Of a stretch of 64,000 nt of DNA, positions 43,030 to 50,729 are shown piece after piece. Numbering within the stretch: position 1 is the stretch's first letter; each line of letters starts with the position of its first letter. Source of the stretch: COMBO-56-21 sp041559015. GTDB taxonomy: Archaea > Thermoplasmatota > Thermoplasmata > UBA10834. The stretch covers positions 1 to 64,000 of the forward strand of contig JBFFED010000001.1 in assembly GCA_041559015.1 (NCBI GenBank). The letters are read 5' to 3'. A program made the translations under genes and the position numbers. The notes below the pieces were generated by a model that saw only the letters and a program-made list of their open reading frames with translations, had not been told where the DNA came from and ran no database searches.

Positions 43030-43632
43030 CTATCCGAACTCCTTTCTCGACACTGCAAGCAAGATCAGTCCGGCCAGCGCGAGAACTGACCCCACCAAGA
43101 AGCCTATCCCAAGCAGGCCGAAAATGCCGCCAGCGATTGCGAGCCCGAAGTGCTTTCGTCGAATGCCGAAAATGCCCCCAATGATGGCGACTATCGCGAA
43201 TACGAGCAGAACCACCCCACACATTGTGAGCATCCCCGCAAGGTCCTCGGCCGTGTACTCTGCGGGTAGGGCCACGCCTAGATCCTCAATATCGGAGGCG
43301 TCGAAAGTCATGTACATCGCCCCCATCACGATGGCCAGCACGCCCGCGATTATCACCAGGGCGCCACCCACTGCTGGCTTCCAGGTCTTCTGGGTCTGGG
43401 CGGACATCCCGAGCGGGATCCTGTAGTCATGCCCGCAATACGGGCATACACTCGCGTCGAACTGGATCGGCCTCCCACAGGCGACGCAGTTCCTCGAGCC
43501 ATACCCTGGATAGGTCGATGACGTCGGTTCGGTCCCTGGGCTGCTGACACCGAATTCCTTGCCACAGAAGGAGCACGATGTGGATCCGTCCTTGACCAGG
43601 CTCTCACAGTACGGGCATTTCCTCAATCTCAT
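43030..43632 (-). CDS. Double zinc-ribbon membrane protein (paralogue 3 of 3)
   Basis: The 200-residue protein carries two zinc ribbons: CPYCESLVKDGSTSCSFCGKEF at residues 6-27 (cited by its Cys pairs) and CVACGRPIQFDASVCPYCGHDY at about 49-70. Four helices follow, with an acidic loop (FDASDIEDLGVALPAEY), ending AVSRKEFG. The extra N-terminal ribbon distinguishes it from paralogues 1 and 2. A TATA-like gatttaatg on the minus strand near 43664 puts the transcript start next to the ATG. Confidence 0.77.
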   Translation of the reverse strand: MRLRKCPYCESLVKDGSTSCSFCGKEFGVSSPGTEPTSSTYPGYGSRNCVACGRPIQFDASVCPYCGHDYRIPLGMSAQTQKTWKPAVGGALVIIAGVLAIVMGAMYMTFDASDIEDLGVALPAEYTAEDLAGMLTMCGVVLLVFAIVAIIGGIFGIRRKHFGLAIAGGIFGLLGIGFLVGSVLALAGLILLAVSRKEFG

Positions 43633-43659
43633 CCCCGTCCTTTGAACGTGCCCAAGACA

Positions 43660-44217
43660 TTAAATCGTTTCGTCGGGAGGCGTTGGCGCGGCCTTCCTTC
43701 GATCTTCTTGGACTGCGAATGCGAACTGCGCAATCAGTATCGAGAAGGTTATGCCTGCGATTATGCCTGTGGCCAGCCTCAACGGGTTGTTCGACTCGTA
43801 CGAGGTTACCAGTTGCAGCCCCCCGTCGATGCCTATCGGCACCAAACCGACCAGGACCAGGATAGGATTCACAACCAGGCGCCTGAAAGACAGCACGGCT
43901 AACCCTATCGGGAAGCCTGCGAACAGTCCCACGTCCCTTGCGCAGAACGGCATCTGGTTGCCGTTCAGGAAGAAGCTTCTGTTGGCGATTTGATGGCACT
44001 GCGCATCGCCCAGCCAGTAAACCGCATGAGGGACCAGGGACAGGCCCGAGAACTCGTCCTCGTTCTCGTGCCCTCCCACGACACCCGACAGGTCCTGCAA
44101 TGTGTCCGCGGAGACCATCAGCGGTGCTGTGAGGACCAACAGGAACCACACGAGGGACGCGGAGAAGAGAGTGAACAGGACCTTCGACGTTATGCGAGGC
44201 AGTCTCATCGAGACCAT
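43660..44217 (-). CDS. DUF2085 family membrane protein
   Basis: The 185-residue protein has four to five helices and the DUF2085 signature: CHQIANRSFFLNGNQMPFCARDVGLF (key residues His, Arg, Cys-Ala-Arg), then PIGIDGGLQLVTSYESNNPLR and a final helix. The family is of unknown function and occurs in bacteria and archaea, often close to prenyl or membrane metabolism genes. The start is ATG 44217, with MRLPRIT at 44208 as alternative. It is 15 bases downstream of the MEMO gene and probably in its operon. Confidence 0.82.
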   Translation of the reverse strand: MVSMRLPRITSKVLFTLFSASLVWFLLVLTAPLMVSADTLQDLSGVVGGHENEDEFSGLSLVPHAVYWLGDAQCHQIANRSFFLNGNQMPFCARDVGLFAGFPIGLAVLSFRRLVVNPILVLVGLVPIGIDGGLQLVTSYESNNPLRLATGIIAGITFSILIAQFAFAVQEDRRKAAPTPPDETI

Positions 44218-44232
44218 GAAGGGAATGCCACC

Positions 44233-45054
44233 TTAATCTCGCTTCTCTATCGCAACCGACGCGTACCCGACCACTTCCCGCATCGGCTGGACGTCGCCAG
44301 ATGAGGCGTACTTCAGTACGCTCGGCCTTCCGCCTGAGCAGGCTACCAGAGTGGCCATCACGGGGCCGTAGCCGCACATCGATATGCCCTCGTCCTGGAC
44401 CACCTCGAAGAGCTTCTTTGGGTCCATAGACTTGATCGCCTCCAGGGCCATGCCGTCCTTGGTCTTCGCAAGGTCCTTTGGTACATAGTGAGAGAAGTCC
44501 GTGGAGGCTATCACGATTGCGTCCCTCCCGCTGATGGCCTCCTTGATGATCTTGCCGACGGAAGTCGCAGCCTCGTAATCCTGGAAGCCCATGCATATTG
44601 GGACGAACGTGAAGTCCGTCGACAGATACTGCAAGAACGGAAGCTGCACCTCGATTGAGTGTTCCGCCCTGTGCGCCTCGGAGTCCTCGTCCACGAGGTC
44701 CTTCCTCAGGGCCTTCGCGAGCGCGCGGTCCACCTTCGCCACCCCCATCGGGGTCTTGAAATCCTCTGTCGTGACCGCGAGGCCCGATCCCCTGCCGGTG
44801 TGGTTCGGGCCGAGAATCACGAACGTCTTGGGCACGCCGTCCTCAGCTATCCTGGCATAGAGGTGCGCGGCGACCTGCCCAGAGTAAATGTACCCCGCAT
44901 GCGGGGCTATGCCCCCCATGACCGCCCGTCTACCTCTTCCCATCTCAGGCAGCCTCCCTGGACCGAGCGGCCCGAGGAAACACTGCTCGATCTGCTTGCG
45001 CAACTGCCTCTCGTCGTCAGCATAGAACATACCCGCAACAGAAGGGGTCCTCAT
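44233..45054 (-). CDS. MEMO family protein
   Basis: This ~273-residue protein of the MEMO/class III extradiol dioxygenase fold begins MRTPSVAGMFYADDERQLRK. The metal-site histidines of the family are in IAPHAGYIYSG, ILGPNHTGRG and STDFSHYVP, and AEHSIEVQLPFLQYL is diagnostic. The archaeal gene is classically found with rpoK and rps2, as here. Its biochemical role in archaea is not settled. The start at 45052-45054 is preceded by ggaggcaggaa. Confidence 0.92.
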   Translation of the reverse strand: MRTPSVAGMFYADDERQLRKQIEQCFLGPLGPGRLPEMGRGRRAVMGGIAPHAGYIYSGQVAAHLYARIAEDGVPKTFVILGPNHTGRGSGLAVTTEDFKTPMGVAKVDRALAKALRKDLVDEDSEAHRAEHSIEVQLPFLQYLSTDFTFVPICMGFQDYEAATSVGKIIKEAISGRDAIVIASTDFSHYVPKDLAKTKDGMALEAIKSMDPKKLFEVVQDEGISMCGYGPVMATLVACSGGRPSVLKYASSGDVQPMREVVGYASVAIEKRD

Positions 45055-45143
45055 TTCCTGCCTCCGCACCCGTGCTAGTATCATGGCATCATCAGGCCAA
45101 AGCACTTTCGCAGGAAGAGGTTAGGGCCGGACAAGTCTTTCAT

Positions 45144-45779
45144 CTAAAGGGATGCCTCGAACTCCTCGACGGTCATCTTGAAGGCCTCGTCGCTCGCGAT
45201 TCCCCCGCGGGACTTCACGACCTCTCTCGTGAGGAGCCAGTAAATGGTCGCCAGGGCGCGCCTGCCCTTGTTGTTGGACGGTATGACCAGGTCGACGTAC
45301 TTCGTCTCGTTGTTCGCGTCGCATATGCCTACGATCGGAATGCCCACGTTGAGCGCCTCCCTAAGGGCCTGCTCATCGGCCGCAGGATCGGTCACGAAGA
45401 GCACCTCTGGCTCGGCGAAATTAGGCAGTATCGGGTTGGTCAGGGACCCAGGAACGAACCGACCCGCGATCACGCTCCCACCAATGGTCTTCGCGAAGAC
45501 CTTGGCTGGCTTCTGACCGTACTGCCTCGCGGATACTATGAGCACCCGGGACGGCTCGAACATGGACAGGAACTTCGCGGCTATCCTGATCCTCTCATCG
45601 GTCTTCTTGACATCGAGGACATAGAGGCCATCCGTCCTGACCTTGAATATGAACTCCTTCATGTCGGCGCTCTTCTGCTGAGTGCCGATGTGCACCCCGG
45701 ACGTGAGGTACACGTCCTCGGGTATCAGCAGCGGGGTGCCGGTCTGTATCTGCGGCTGTGTCTCCGTTACCTCATCCAT
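45144..45779 (-). CDS. rps2: 30S ribosomal protein uS2
   Basis: This 211-residue archaeal uS2 has YLTSGVHIGTQQKSADMKEFIFKVR cited in part, RILIVSARQYGQKPA-like (VLIVSARQYGQKPAKVFA), GRFVPGSLTNP, EPEVLFVTDPAADEQAL and GICDANNETKYVDLVIPSNNKGR in part. It is 9 bases downstream of rpoK and followed by the MEMO gene, the usual archaeal order. Confidence 0.97.
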   Translation of the reverse strand: MDEVTETQPQIQTGTPLLIPEDVYLTSGVHIGTQQKSADMKEFIFKVRTDGLYVLDVKKTDERIRIAAKFLSMFEPSRVLIVSARQYGQKPAKVFAKTIGGSVIAGRFVPGSLTNPILPNFAEPEVLFVTDPAADEQALREALNVGIPIVGICDANNETKYVDLVIPSNNKGRRALATIYWLLTREVVKSRGGIASDEAFKMTVEEFEASL

Positions 45780-45788
45780 CTGTATTCC

Positions 45789-45959
45789 TCAGTCCCTCTT
45801 GACCGTCATCGGTATGACGCTCTTCTCGTACTCCATGATGGAGATCTCTATCGGGTCTATGGTATCCCCGGGGAGATCGAGCAGCACGGGCGCTCCGAGG
45901 CTTATCTGTAGAGCCCTCGCACCTATGATTCTGGCCCGCTCGAACCTAGTATATCTCAA
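45789..45959 (-). CDS. rpoK: DNA-directed RNA polymerase subunit Rpo6 (RpoK)
   Basis: This is a 56-residue subunit starting at TTG 45957-45959: MRYTRFERARIIGARALQIS. The motif YTRFExARIIGARALQISLGAP and the end EYEKSVIPMTVKRD are universal in archaeal Rpo6/eukaryotic RPB6. The TTG start is supported by gaggt 8-9 bases upstream and by the family N-terminus; the open frame that runs further upstream has no coding look and crosses the promoter. It is co-transcribed with rps2. Confidence 0.93.
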   Translation of the reverse strand: MRYTRFERARIIGARALQISLGAPVLLDLPGDTIDPIEISIMEYEKSVIPMTVKRD

Positions 45960-46000
45960 GCTCTTAACCTCGCAGTGGAGGTATCCCCTAAAATGTGGCC

Positions 46001-46012
46001 CCTTTATATACG
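46001..46012 (-). promoter_or_regulatory. TATA box of the rpoK-rps2-MEMO operon
   Basis: On the minus strand it reads cgtatataaagg, about 45-55 bases upstream of the TTG at 45959, giving a leader of about 20 bases that contains the SD. Confidence 0.7.
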
Positions 46013-46324
46013 TTTGGGGTATGCCGATTTCCGAGCCATACGGATTCTGCGTGTGCTCAGTGCTTTGAGGCATCAACTTGTGGGTCACTAGTCCCCCGAG
46101 CGAGAAGAACCGAGATGGCGGGCTCGATGTCTCGTTTCCACGTCACGCTCCTGGCGCCCAGTGATATCTGCACGATGCCCGCCGTTTGCTGTCTAATGGC
46201 CGAATCTCATCCGTTAATCGTATCCACATGTTCGGAATCGGCGGCGAAACGCCCGGGATTCGACGGTATTTCCACAATCGATTTATCAAGCATGTGCTTA
46301 CCGAGATACATAGAGGGAGTCATT
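46013..46324. other. Gap between rpoK promoter and the class III aminotransferase
   Basis: The only recognisable element in these 312 bases is a plus-strand TATA-like box, cgatttatcaag (46279-46290), about 35 bases upstream of the aminotransferase ATG. No convincing gene, RNA or repeat was seen. Confidence 0.45.
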
Positions 46325-47668
46325 ATGGCGAATGTCCCGAACATCAAGGTGGAGCCTCCAGGCCCGGAGGCACAGAAGGTCGTCTCCAAGGACGCAGAGT
46401 ACATCGTGAAGGCGACGAAGAGCGCCCCGCTCGTGTTCAAGAAGGCCGAGGGAGCGGTCATCGAGGACGTCGATGGCAACACGTACATCGACTTCTACGC
46501 AGGCGTGGGAGTGCTGAACGTCGGCGCGAGGCACCCGAAGGTAGTGAAGGCGATCCACGACCAGGTGGAGAAGTACACCCATGTCGCAGGTACGGACTTC
46601 TACTGTGGGCTGCAGTCGAAGCTGGCGGAGAGGCTGGCGAAGAGCGCCCCCGGCAGTAACAAGAAAATGGTCTTCTTCTCGAACACGGGCGCGGAATCGG
46701 TCGAGAGCGCGATCAAAATCGCGAAGCGCGGCACGGGCAAGTCGATACTGATGGACTTCCTCGGCGCGTTCCACGGGAGGACGACAGGAGCGATGTCCCT
46801 CACCGCGTCCAAGTGGGTGCAGAGGGAAGGATACACGGCGACGCTGATGCCAGGAGTATATCACGTCCCGTACGCGTACTGCTACAGGTGCATCTACAAC
46901 CTGAAGTACCCCGAGTGCGACATGTACTGCGCACGCGTCATAGAGGATGTGTACTTCGAGAACCAGATACCTCCGAACGACCTCGCCGCAATAAGCATGG
47001 AGGTCATCCAGGGCGAGGGGGGCTACGTCGTTCCCCCGAAGGAGTTCGTGAAGATGGTCTTCGACCTCACGAGAAAGCACAAGTGCCTGTTCATAGACGA
47101 CGAGGTCCAGTCCGGTATGGGCAGGACCGGTAAGATGTGGGCGTGCGAGCACTTCGACATTGTGCCTGACATAATATGCAGCGCCAAGTCGCTCGGCGGC
47201 GGGTTGCCGATCGCCGCCACGATCGTCGACGCGAAGCTTGACTTCGACAGGTATGGAAGGCACTCGAACACCTTCGGAGGCGCGTCGCTGTCACATGCGT
47301 CCGCGCTTGCCACACTCGACGTGATCGAGGAGGAGAAGCTCCTGGACCGCGCGGCCAAGGTCGGCAAGGAGACCAAGAAGCGCCTCGAGGAGATGCAACA
47401 GAAGTACGAAATCATCGGGGACACGCGCGGCGTGGGAATGATGCTCGCGCACGAGTTCGTCCAGGACAGGAAGAGCAAGAAGCACGCGTCCAAGAGCAGG
47501 GACATGATAACCGACATGGCCTTCAAGAAGGGCTTGATGCTCCTTCCATGCGGAAGGTCGGTCATCAGATACATCCCGCCCCTGAACATACCGCAGGAGC
47601 AGCTGGACACTGGCCTCGAAGTGCTCGAGGACTGCATAAAGCACGTCGACAAGAACCGAGCGGACTAA
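46325..47668 (+). CDS. Class III aminotransferase (4-aminobutyrate/ornithine family)
   Basis: This 447-residue PLP enzyme of the GabT/ArgD class shows SNTGAESVESAIKIAK, FLGAFHGRTTGAMSLT, LFIDDEVQSGMGRTGKMWA and the Schiff-base lysine in ICSAKSLGGGLPIAA. A Cys-rich insert (YAYCYRCIYNLKYPECDMYC) after the PLP-ring region is typical of the archaeal subgroup that includes ornithine and broad-range amino-acid aminotransferases or racemases. The exact substrate cannot be assigned. The start at 46325 follows gggag; the open frame upstream lies beyond the promoter. Confidence 0.9.
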   Translation: MANVPNIKVEPPGPEAQKVVSKDAEYIVKATKSAPLVFKKAEGAVIEDVDGNTYIDFYAGVGVLNVGARHPKVVKAIHDQVEKYTHVAGTDFYCGLQSKLAERLAKSAPGSNKKMVFFSNTGAESVESAIKIAKRGTGKSILMDFLGAFHGRTTGAMSLTASKWVQREGYTATLMPGVYHVPYAYCYRCIYNLKYPECDMYCARVIEDVYFENQIPPNDLAAISMEVIQGEGGYVVPPKEFVKMVFDLTRKHKCLFIDDEVQSGMGRTGKMWACEHFDIVPDIICSAKSLGGGLPIAATIVDAKLDFDRYGRHSNTFGGASLSHASALATLDVIEEEKLLDRAAKVGKETKKRLEEMQQKYEIIGDTRGVGMMLAHEFVQDRKSKKHASKSRDMITDMAFKKGLMLLPCGRSVIRYIPPLNIPQEQLDTGLEVLEDCIKHVDKNRAD

Positions 47669-47693
47669 GCGACTGGTTCAGTGCAAACCCCAA

Positions 47694-47720
47694 AGGACCC
47701 CGCACAATCTGCGGGGTCCT
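47694..47720 (+). terminator. Perfect hairpin terminator after the class III aminotransferase
   Basis: The arms aggaccccgca and tgcggggtcct form an 11-bp perfect stem with a 5-base loop (caatc). A T-rich tract (cattttcttgg) follows. It lies 26 bases after the stop codon at 47668, resembling an intrinsic terminator. Confidence 0.75.
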
Positions 47721-47877
47721 GAGCGACATTTTCTTGGTTCATAGCCACGAGCTGTGGGGCCTGCCAGGTGATTACGAAGGGCGGATAGCACGGAATCCGG
47801 CCAGTGGCCCGACCGGCCCACCACCGCTCCCTTTTTCTTGTCCGCACACGCTACGGTCCTGCACAGGGTGATCAAAT

Positions 47878-48129
47878 ATGCCGGACCAGCACAACCCGGC
47901 CTACCACGACCTGGCAATAGCGACCATGTACAGGCTGGATCCCGAGAAGCTGGCCGCTATCAGACGCGCTATCTCTGGGTTGACGAGATGCCCTCGGTGT
48001 GACGCGGTCAACAGAGCCGACCAGCCAAGATGCGACAGGTGCGGAGCCAAGCTCTACCCTGAGGTCCCAGACACTGACGAGGAGAAGGCCCTCAGAAATG
48101 GCCAGGGAAAGCGAAGAGACGATAAATGA
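47878..48129 (+). CDS. Small zinc-ribbon protein
   Basis: This is an 83-residue soluble protein. A helical N-terminal part (LAIATMYRLDPEKLAAIRRA) is followed by a zinc ribbon CPRCDAVNRADQPRCDRCG and a charged C-terminus (EKALRNGQGKRRDDK). It is reminiscent of short archaeal 'double zinc ribbon' or ribosome-linked proteins, but I do not recognise the family precisely. The ATG at 47878 follows gggtgatcaaat with a plausible SD. Confidence 0.7.
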   Translation: MPDQHNPAYHDLAIATMYRLDPEKLAAIRRAISGLTRCPRCDAVNRADQPRCDRCGAKLYPEVPDTDEEKALRNGQGKRRDDK

Positions 48130-48204
48130 ACTGAAACAGGCACGATAGCTGCCGGACCGGAAAGAAGAAGGGATAAGGGGTGCGGGGTTGGAACCCCGTC
48201 GCGC

Positions 48205-48411
48205 TCACATTCCAGTCCTGTTCTGTTGTGAAAGACCTGGGAACAAATCGTCATCGAACGGATTGTTGTTGTTCTCGTCGTAGTATCCTGGATCTTCGCC
48301 GTGCGTGTGCTGAACCTGGTCACCACTCGCGGAGACACCTTCCCCCAACGCGACCACCGCGGTCACTGCCAGCAGACACCCTAGGAACAGGGCCAAGATT
48401 TTCGTCTTCAT
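48205..48411 (-). CDS. Small exported acidic peptide, 68 residues
   Basis: A signal peptide (MKTKILALFLGCLLAVTAVV, then ALGEGVSASG) is followed by a short hydrophilic mature part of about 40 residues: HTHGEDPGYYDENNNNPF and DDDLFPGLSQQNRTGM. There is one His-x-His motif and an Asn/Asp-rich core. A clear minus-strand TATA element (48430-48441) puts the transcript start at the ATG (48409-48411), which supports a real gene with a leaderless mRNA. No family is recognised. Confidence 0.65.
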   Translation of the reverse strand: MKTKILALFLGCLLAVTAVVALGEGVSASGDQVQHTHGEDPGYYDENNNNPFDDDLFPGLSQQNRTGM

Positions 48412-48429
48412 GCTCCCACAGATTTCCAG

Positions 48430-48441
48430 AACGTTATAAGG
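48430..48441 (-). promoter_or_regulatory. TATA box of the small exported peptide gene
   Basis: On the minus strand it reads ccttataacgtt, placed about 20-30 bases before the ATG at 48411, as expected for a leaderless transcript. Confidence 0.6.
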
Positions 48442-48568
48442 CGGTTCTCGAGCAGTTATCACCAGGCGTACGAACCCACTCTCAAATATTGCCTGGGTAC
48501 ACCTGAGCCCTCCTCAGGAGGTTATAAACCGGTCTATAAGGCGGGCTGCGGCGCACCGGGCGAAGCGC

Positions 48569-49069
48569 CTACTCTAGGATCGGGAAGCGCTTGACCAGCC
48601 ATGTCCTGGACCACCATTCCCCGAGGCCGAGCCACCTTCCAGGTCGGACGAATATCATTCCGACAAAGAGAATGGCGTACACTATGTGGTCGTCAGTGAC
48701 GGGATTGTTCTGGGGCGGGATGTGCGTCGACCAGAGCAGGAGCATCAGCATCGCACCAGCGATGCCGGATATCCTCGTGCCGACACCGAGAATCATGGCA
48801 ACTCCGATTGACAACAGCGCCAGCATGAACAGAGAATCCACGACTCCGTTGCCAGCCAGATCCTGATATATCTCGCTGAGCGGCCCACTCACCGCGAACT
48901 GCAGATATCCGGATGTCGGGGAGCCTCCGTTTATCCATGCTCTATCCGAGGATGTTGCGTATCCCAAACCGAGCAGCTTGTCCAGGAAGGCCCACAACAA
49001 GGTCCAACCTAATACAATCCTCAGTCCGACCCACGCGTACTGCTCCTTGGTCAACTTGAGCGACTTCAT
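48569..49069 (-). CDS. DoxX-family membrane protein
   Basis: The 166-residue protein has four helices and the DoxX pattern: YAWVGLRIVLGWTLLWAFLDKLLGLGY (Arg and Trp/Asp-Lys positions), LFMLALLSIGVAMILGVGTRISG, and DDHIVYAILFVGMIF. It resembles the DoxD half of thiosulfate:quinone oxidoreductase, but such DoxX proteins have varied or unknown roles. It is a single gene flanked by exported-protein genes. Confidence 0.85.
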   Translation of the reverse strand: MKSLKLTKEQYAWVGLRIVLGWTLLWAFLDKLLGLGYATSSDRAWINGGSPTSGYLQFAVSGPLSEIYQDLAGNGVVDSLFMLALLSIGVAMILGVGTRISGIAGAMLMLLLWSTHIPPQNNPVTDDHIVYAILFVGMIFVRPGRWLGLGEWWSRTWLVKRFPILE

Positions 49070-49372
49070 GTCTGGCCACCGCCTTCATAACGGCGTTAAC
49101 TACCAGGGCGGGGGGCCATATCAAGTTATCGACGTCCTCAGAGTCATGTTCTTCGGGGTGCTGCTCTGAGAAGAGTGGCACTCCGGGAATGGCCCATCCC
49201 CAGACTCTCCGACAGGATCCGTGCAAGGCAATCGTTCGTCGCCTGAGCGACTGATTGTCACTCGGCACTTCCGCACTTGTCTGGAACGGAGCGACGATGA
49301 ACCCGCAGGCCGAGAACCCATGATTGGAAAGGGACTTCTACTATCGAGACCATCAGGTTCTCGGAGGATAAG
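49070..49372. other. Gap upstream of the C39-like gene
   Basis: These 303 bases between divergent genes contain gttaacg/gttatgaagg, possible promoter elements for the DoxX gene, and just before 49373 a clear SD (ggagg, 49363-49367). No other gene, RNA or repeat was recognised. Confidence 0.4.
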
Positions 49373-50512
49373 GTGGACAGGAAGTCTGGCGCATGCAGAG
49401 GCGGCTGCAGAGGCGACATCCCCAGAAACGGCCTGAGCGCCCACTGTAGGCCGGAAATCGACAGGCACGAAGCGGACAGGAGAGGCATACGCAATAATCG
49501 GAAGAGGAAGACGGCTTTCGCATTCTTGTCGGTCCTGATAATTGCGACCTCTGGGATAGCTTTCGCGGCATCATACGGCAGCCTGGAGAAGAACGCGTCG
49601 CGCATCTCAGCGATCACGGTCATCCCTGGATTCCCTCTTGCGCATCAGCACTCGGATAACACCATCGGCCTGCCCTGCAACATGTGCAACATGTGGATGC
49701 CCTGGCATTTCGCTGTCCCAGTCCTATGGGATGACGTGAAGTATGGTGGCGCCCCACCAGGTACTCCGCCTGGCGATAACCTGTATGGAGCGGTGGGGTC
49801 GTTTGACGACTGCCCTCACTGTAGCGTGTACAGCGGCCCCGCTAGCGTACAGATGTTCATCATGTATCGGGGAGGGATAGCCCCACCCCAAGACATGATC
49901 TATGATATCTGCGAACTCGATCTCTTGGCCGGAGAGACACCCGGCAATGCCATGATCGAGAGGCACGGTGTCGGCGTGACCGACGGGACCGGAGGGACTC
50001 AACTGGAGATCCAATTCGCCTTCCAAATGCTCGTTTCGCCATACTACCAGCACAACCAGTGGGATGCGAGCGCTCTGACTGCTTCGCAGTTACTCAGCTA
50101 CATGGCTGGCCTCTACCCAGTACTCTGGGACGACCACGGTGGTTGGCCCGCGAACATGGACCCGACTTTCCCGACGGCTGATCCTAAGAACCAGGGACAC
50201 TACAAGGTCATAGCTGGATATGACGACGCCAACACTGCGGGAGTATTCTCAGATGACTGGGCGCTGATATACGATCCGTGGCCAGAATACACGGACCACT
50301 CTGTGTTGCCTGCGGGCGCAGTACCTGGGCCCAGCGGGAGCTTCGACCCGTACTGGATTCCGGTCCCCATGGTCCTAGGCGATCCCAACGATCTGTTCCT
50401 GGTAGAGCTCGCCGCGATACCTGAGTTCTCCTGCCTGCTCATACCTGTGGCGGGATTGTCCCTGGTGGCTGTGGTGGCGGTCAGGACCCGGACTCGCAGG
50501 AACGGCACCTAA
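49373..50512 (+). CDS. Exported C39-like papain-fold protein with PEF-type C-terminal anchor
   Basis: The 379-residue protein starts at a GTG five bases after ggagg. A Cys-rich cytoplasmic lead of ~45 residues precedes a signal anchor (KTAFAFLSVLIIATSGIAFA). The mature part looks like a C39 papain-like domain: CPHCSVYSGPASVQMFIMYRG (usual CGPAS), then GHYKVIAGYDD with the His, and LIYDPWPEY with the Asp. The nucleophile position is Ser (SGPAS), so peptidase activity is doubtful. The last ~30 residues (IPEFSCLLIPVAGLSLVAVV then RTRTRRNGT) match a PEF-CTERM sorting signal: Pro-Glu-Phe, helix, basic cluster. That suggests cleavage and anchoring by an archaeosortase. Confidence 0.72.
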   Translation: MDRKSGACRGGCRGDIPRNGLSAHCRPEIDRHEADRRGIRNNRKRKTAFAFLSVLIIATSGIAFAASYGSLEKNASRISAITVIPGFPLAHQHSDNTIGLPCNMCNMWMPWHFAVPVLWDDVKYGGAPPGTPPGDNLYGAVGSFDDCPHCSVYSGPASVQMFIMYRGGIAPPQDMIYDICELDLLAGETPGNAMIERHGVGVTDGTGGTQLEIQFAFQMLVSPYYQHNQWDASALTASQLLSYMAGLYPVLWDDHGGWPANMDPTFPTADPKNQGHYKVIAGYDDANTAGVFSDDWALIYDPWPEYTDHSVLPAGAVPGPSGSFDPYWIPVPMVLGDPNDLFLVELAAIPEFSCLLIPVAGLSLVAVVAVRTRTRRNGT

Positions 50513-50729
50513 TACCCATTTTGACGAATGTTCGGAGAAGGGCTGATATACTGATTCGGCCAACCTCCTAATGGGGGACATGCTCAGCTCACACGGGACA
50601 TGGCAGGAGTCCGTGCTCTAGGAATGGACATCGCAGAATGGGCTGTTCACCCTTAAGTGCGGAGATATGCTGAAATACAGTCGTCGGCAATATGGAAGAT
50701 AGCTGGGCAGACCTAAGGAGACCGGGACC

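Noticed and set aside
43604..44596. 330-codon minus-strand frame
   Set aside because: It lies in a wrong frame over DUF2085 and part of the MEMO gene and shows the Arg/Gly/His-rich look of GC-rich shadow frames.
46021..46068. 15-codon frame MPISEPYGFCVCSVL
   Set aside because: It is short, lies near the rpoK promoter, and has no SD or family support.
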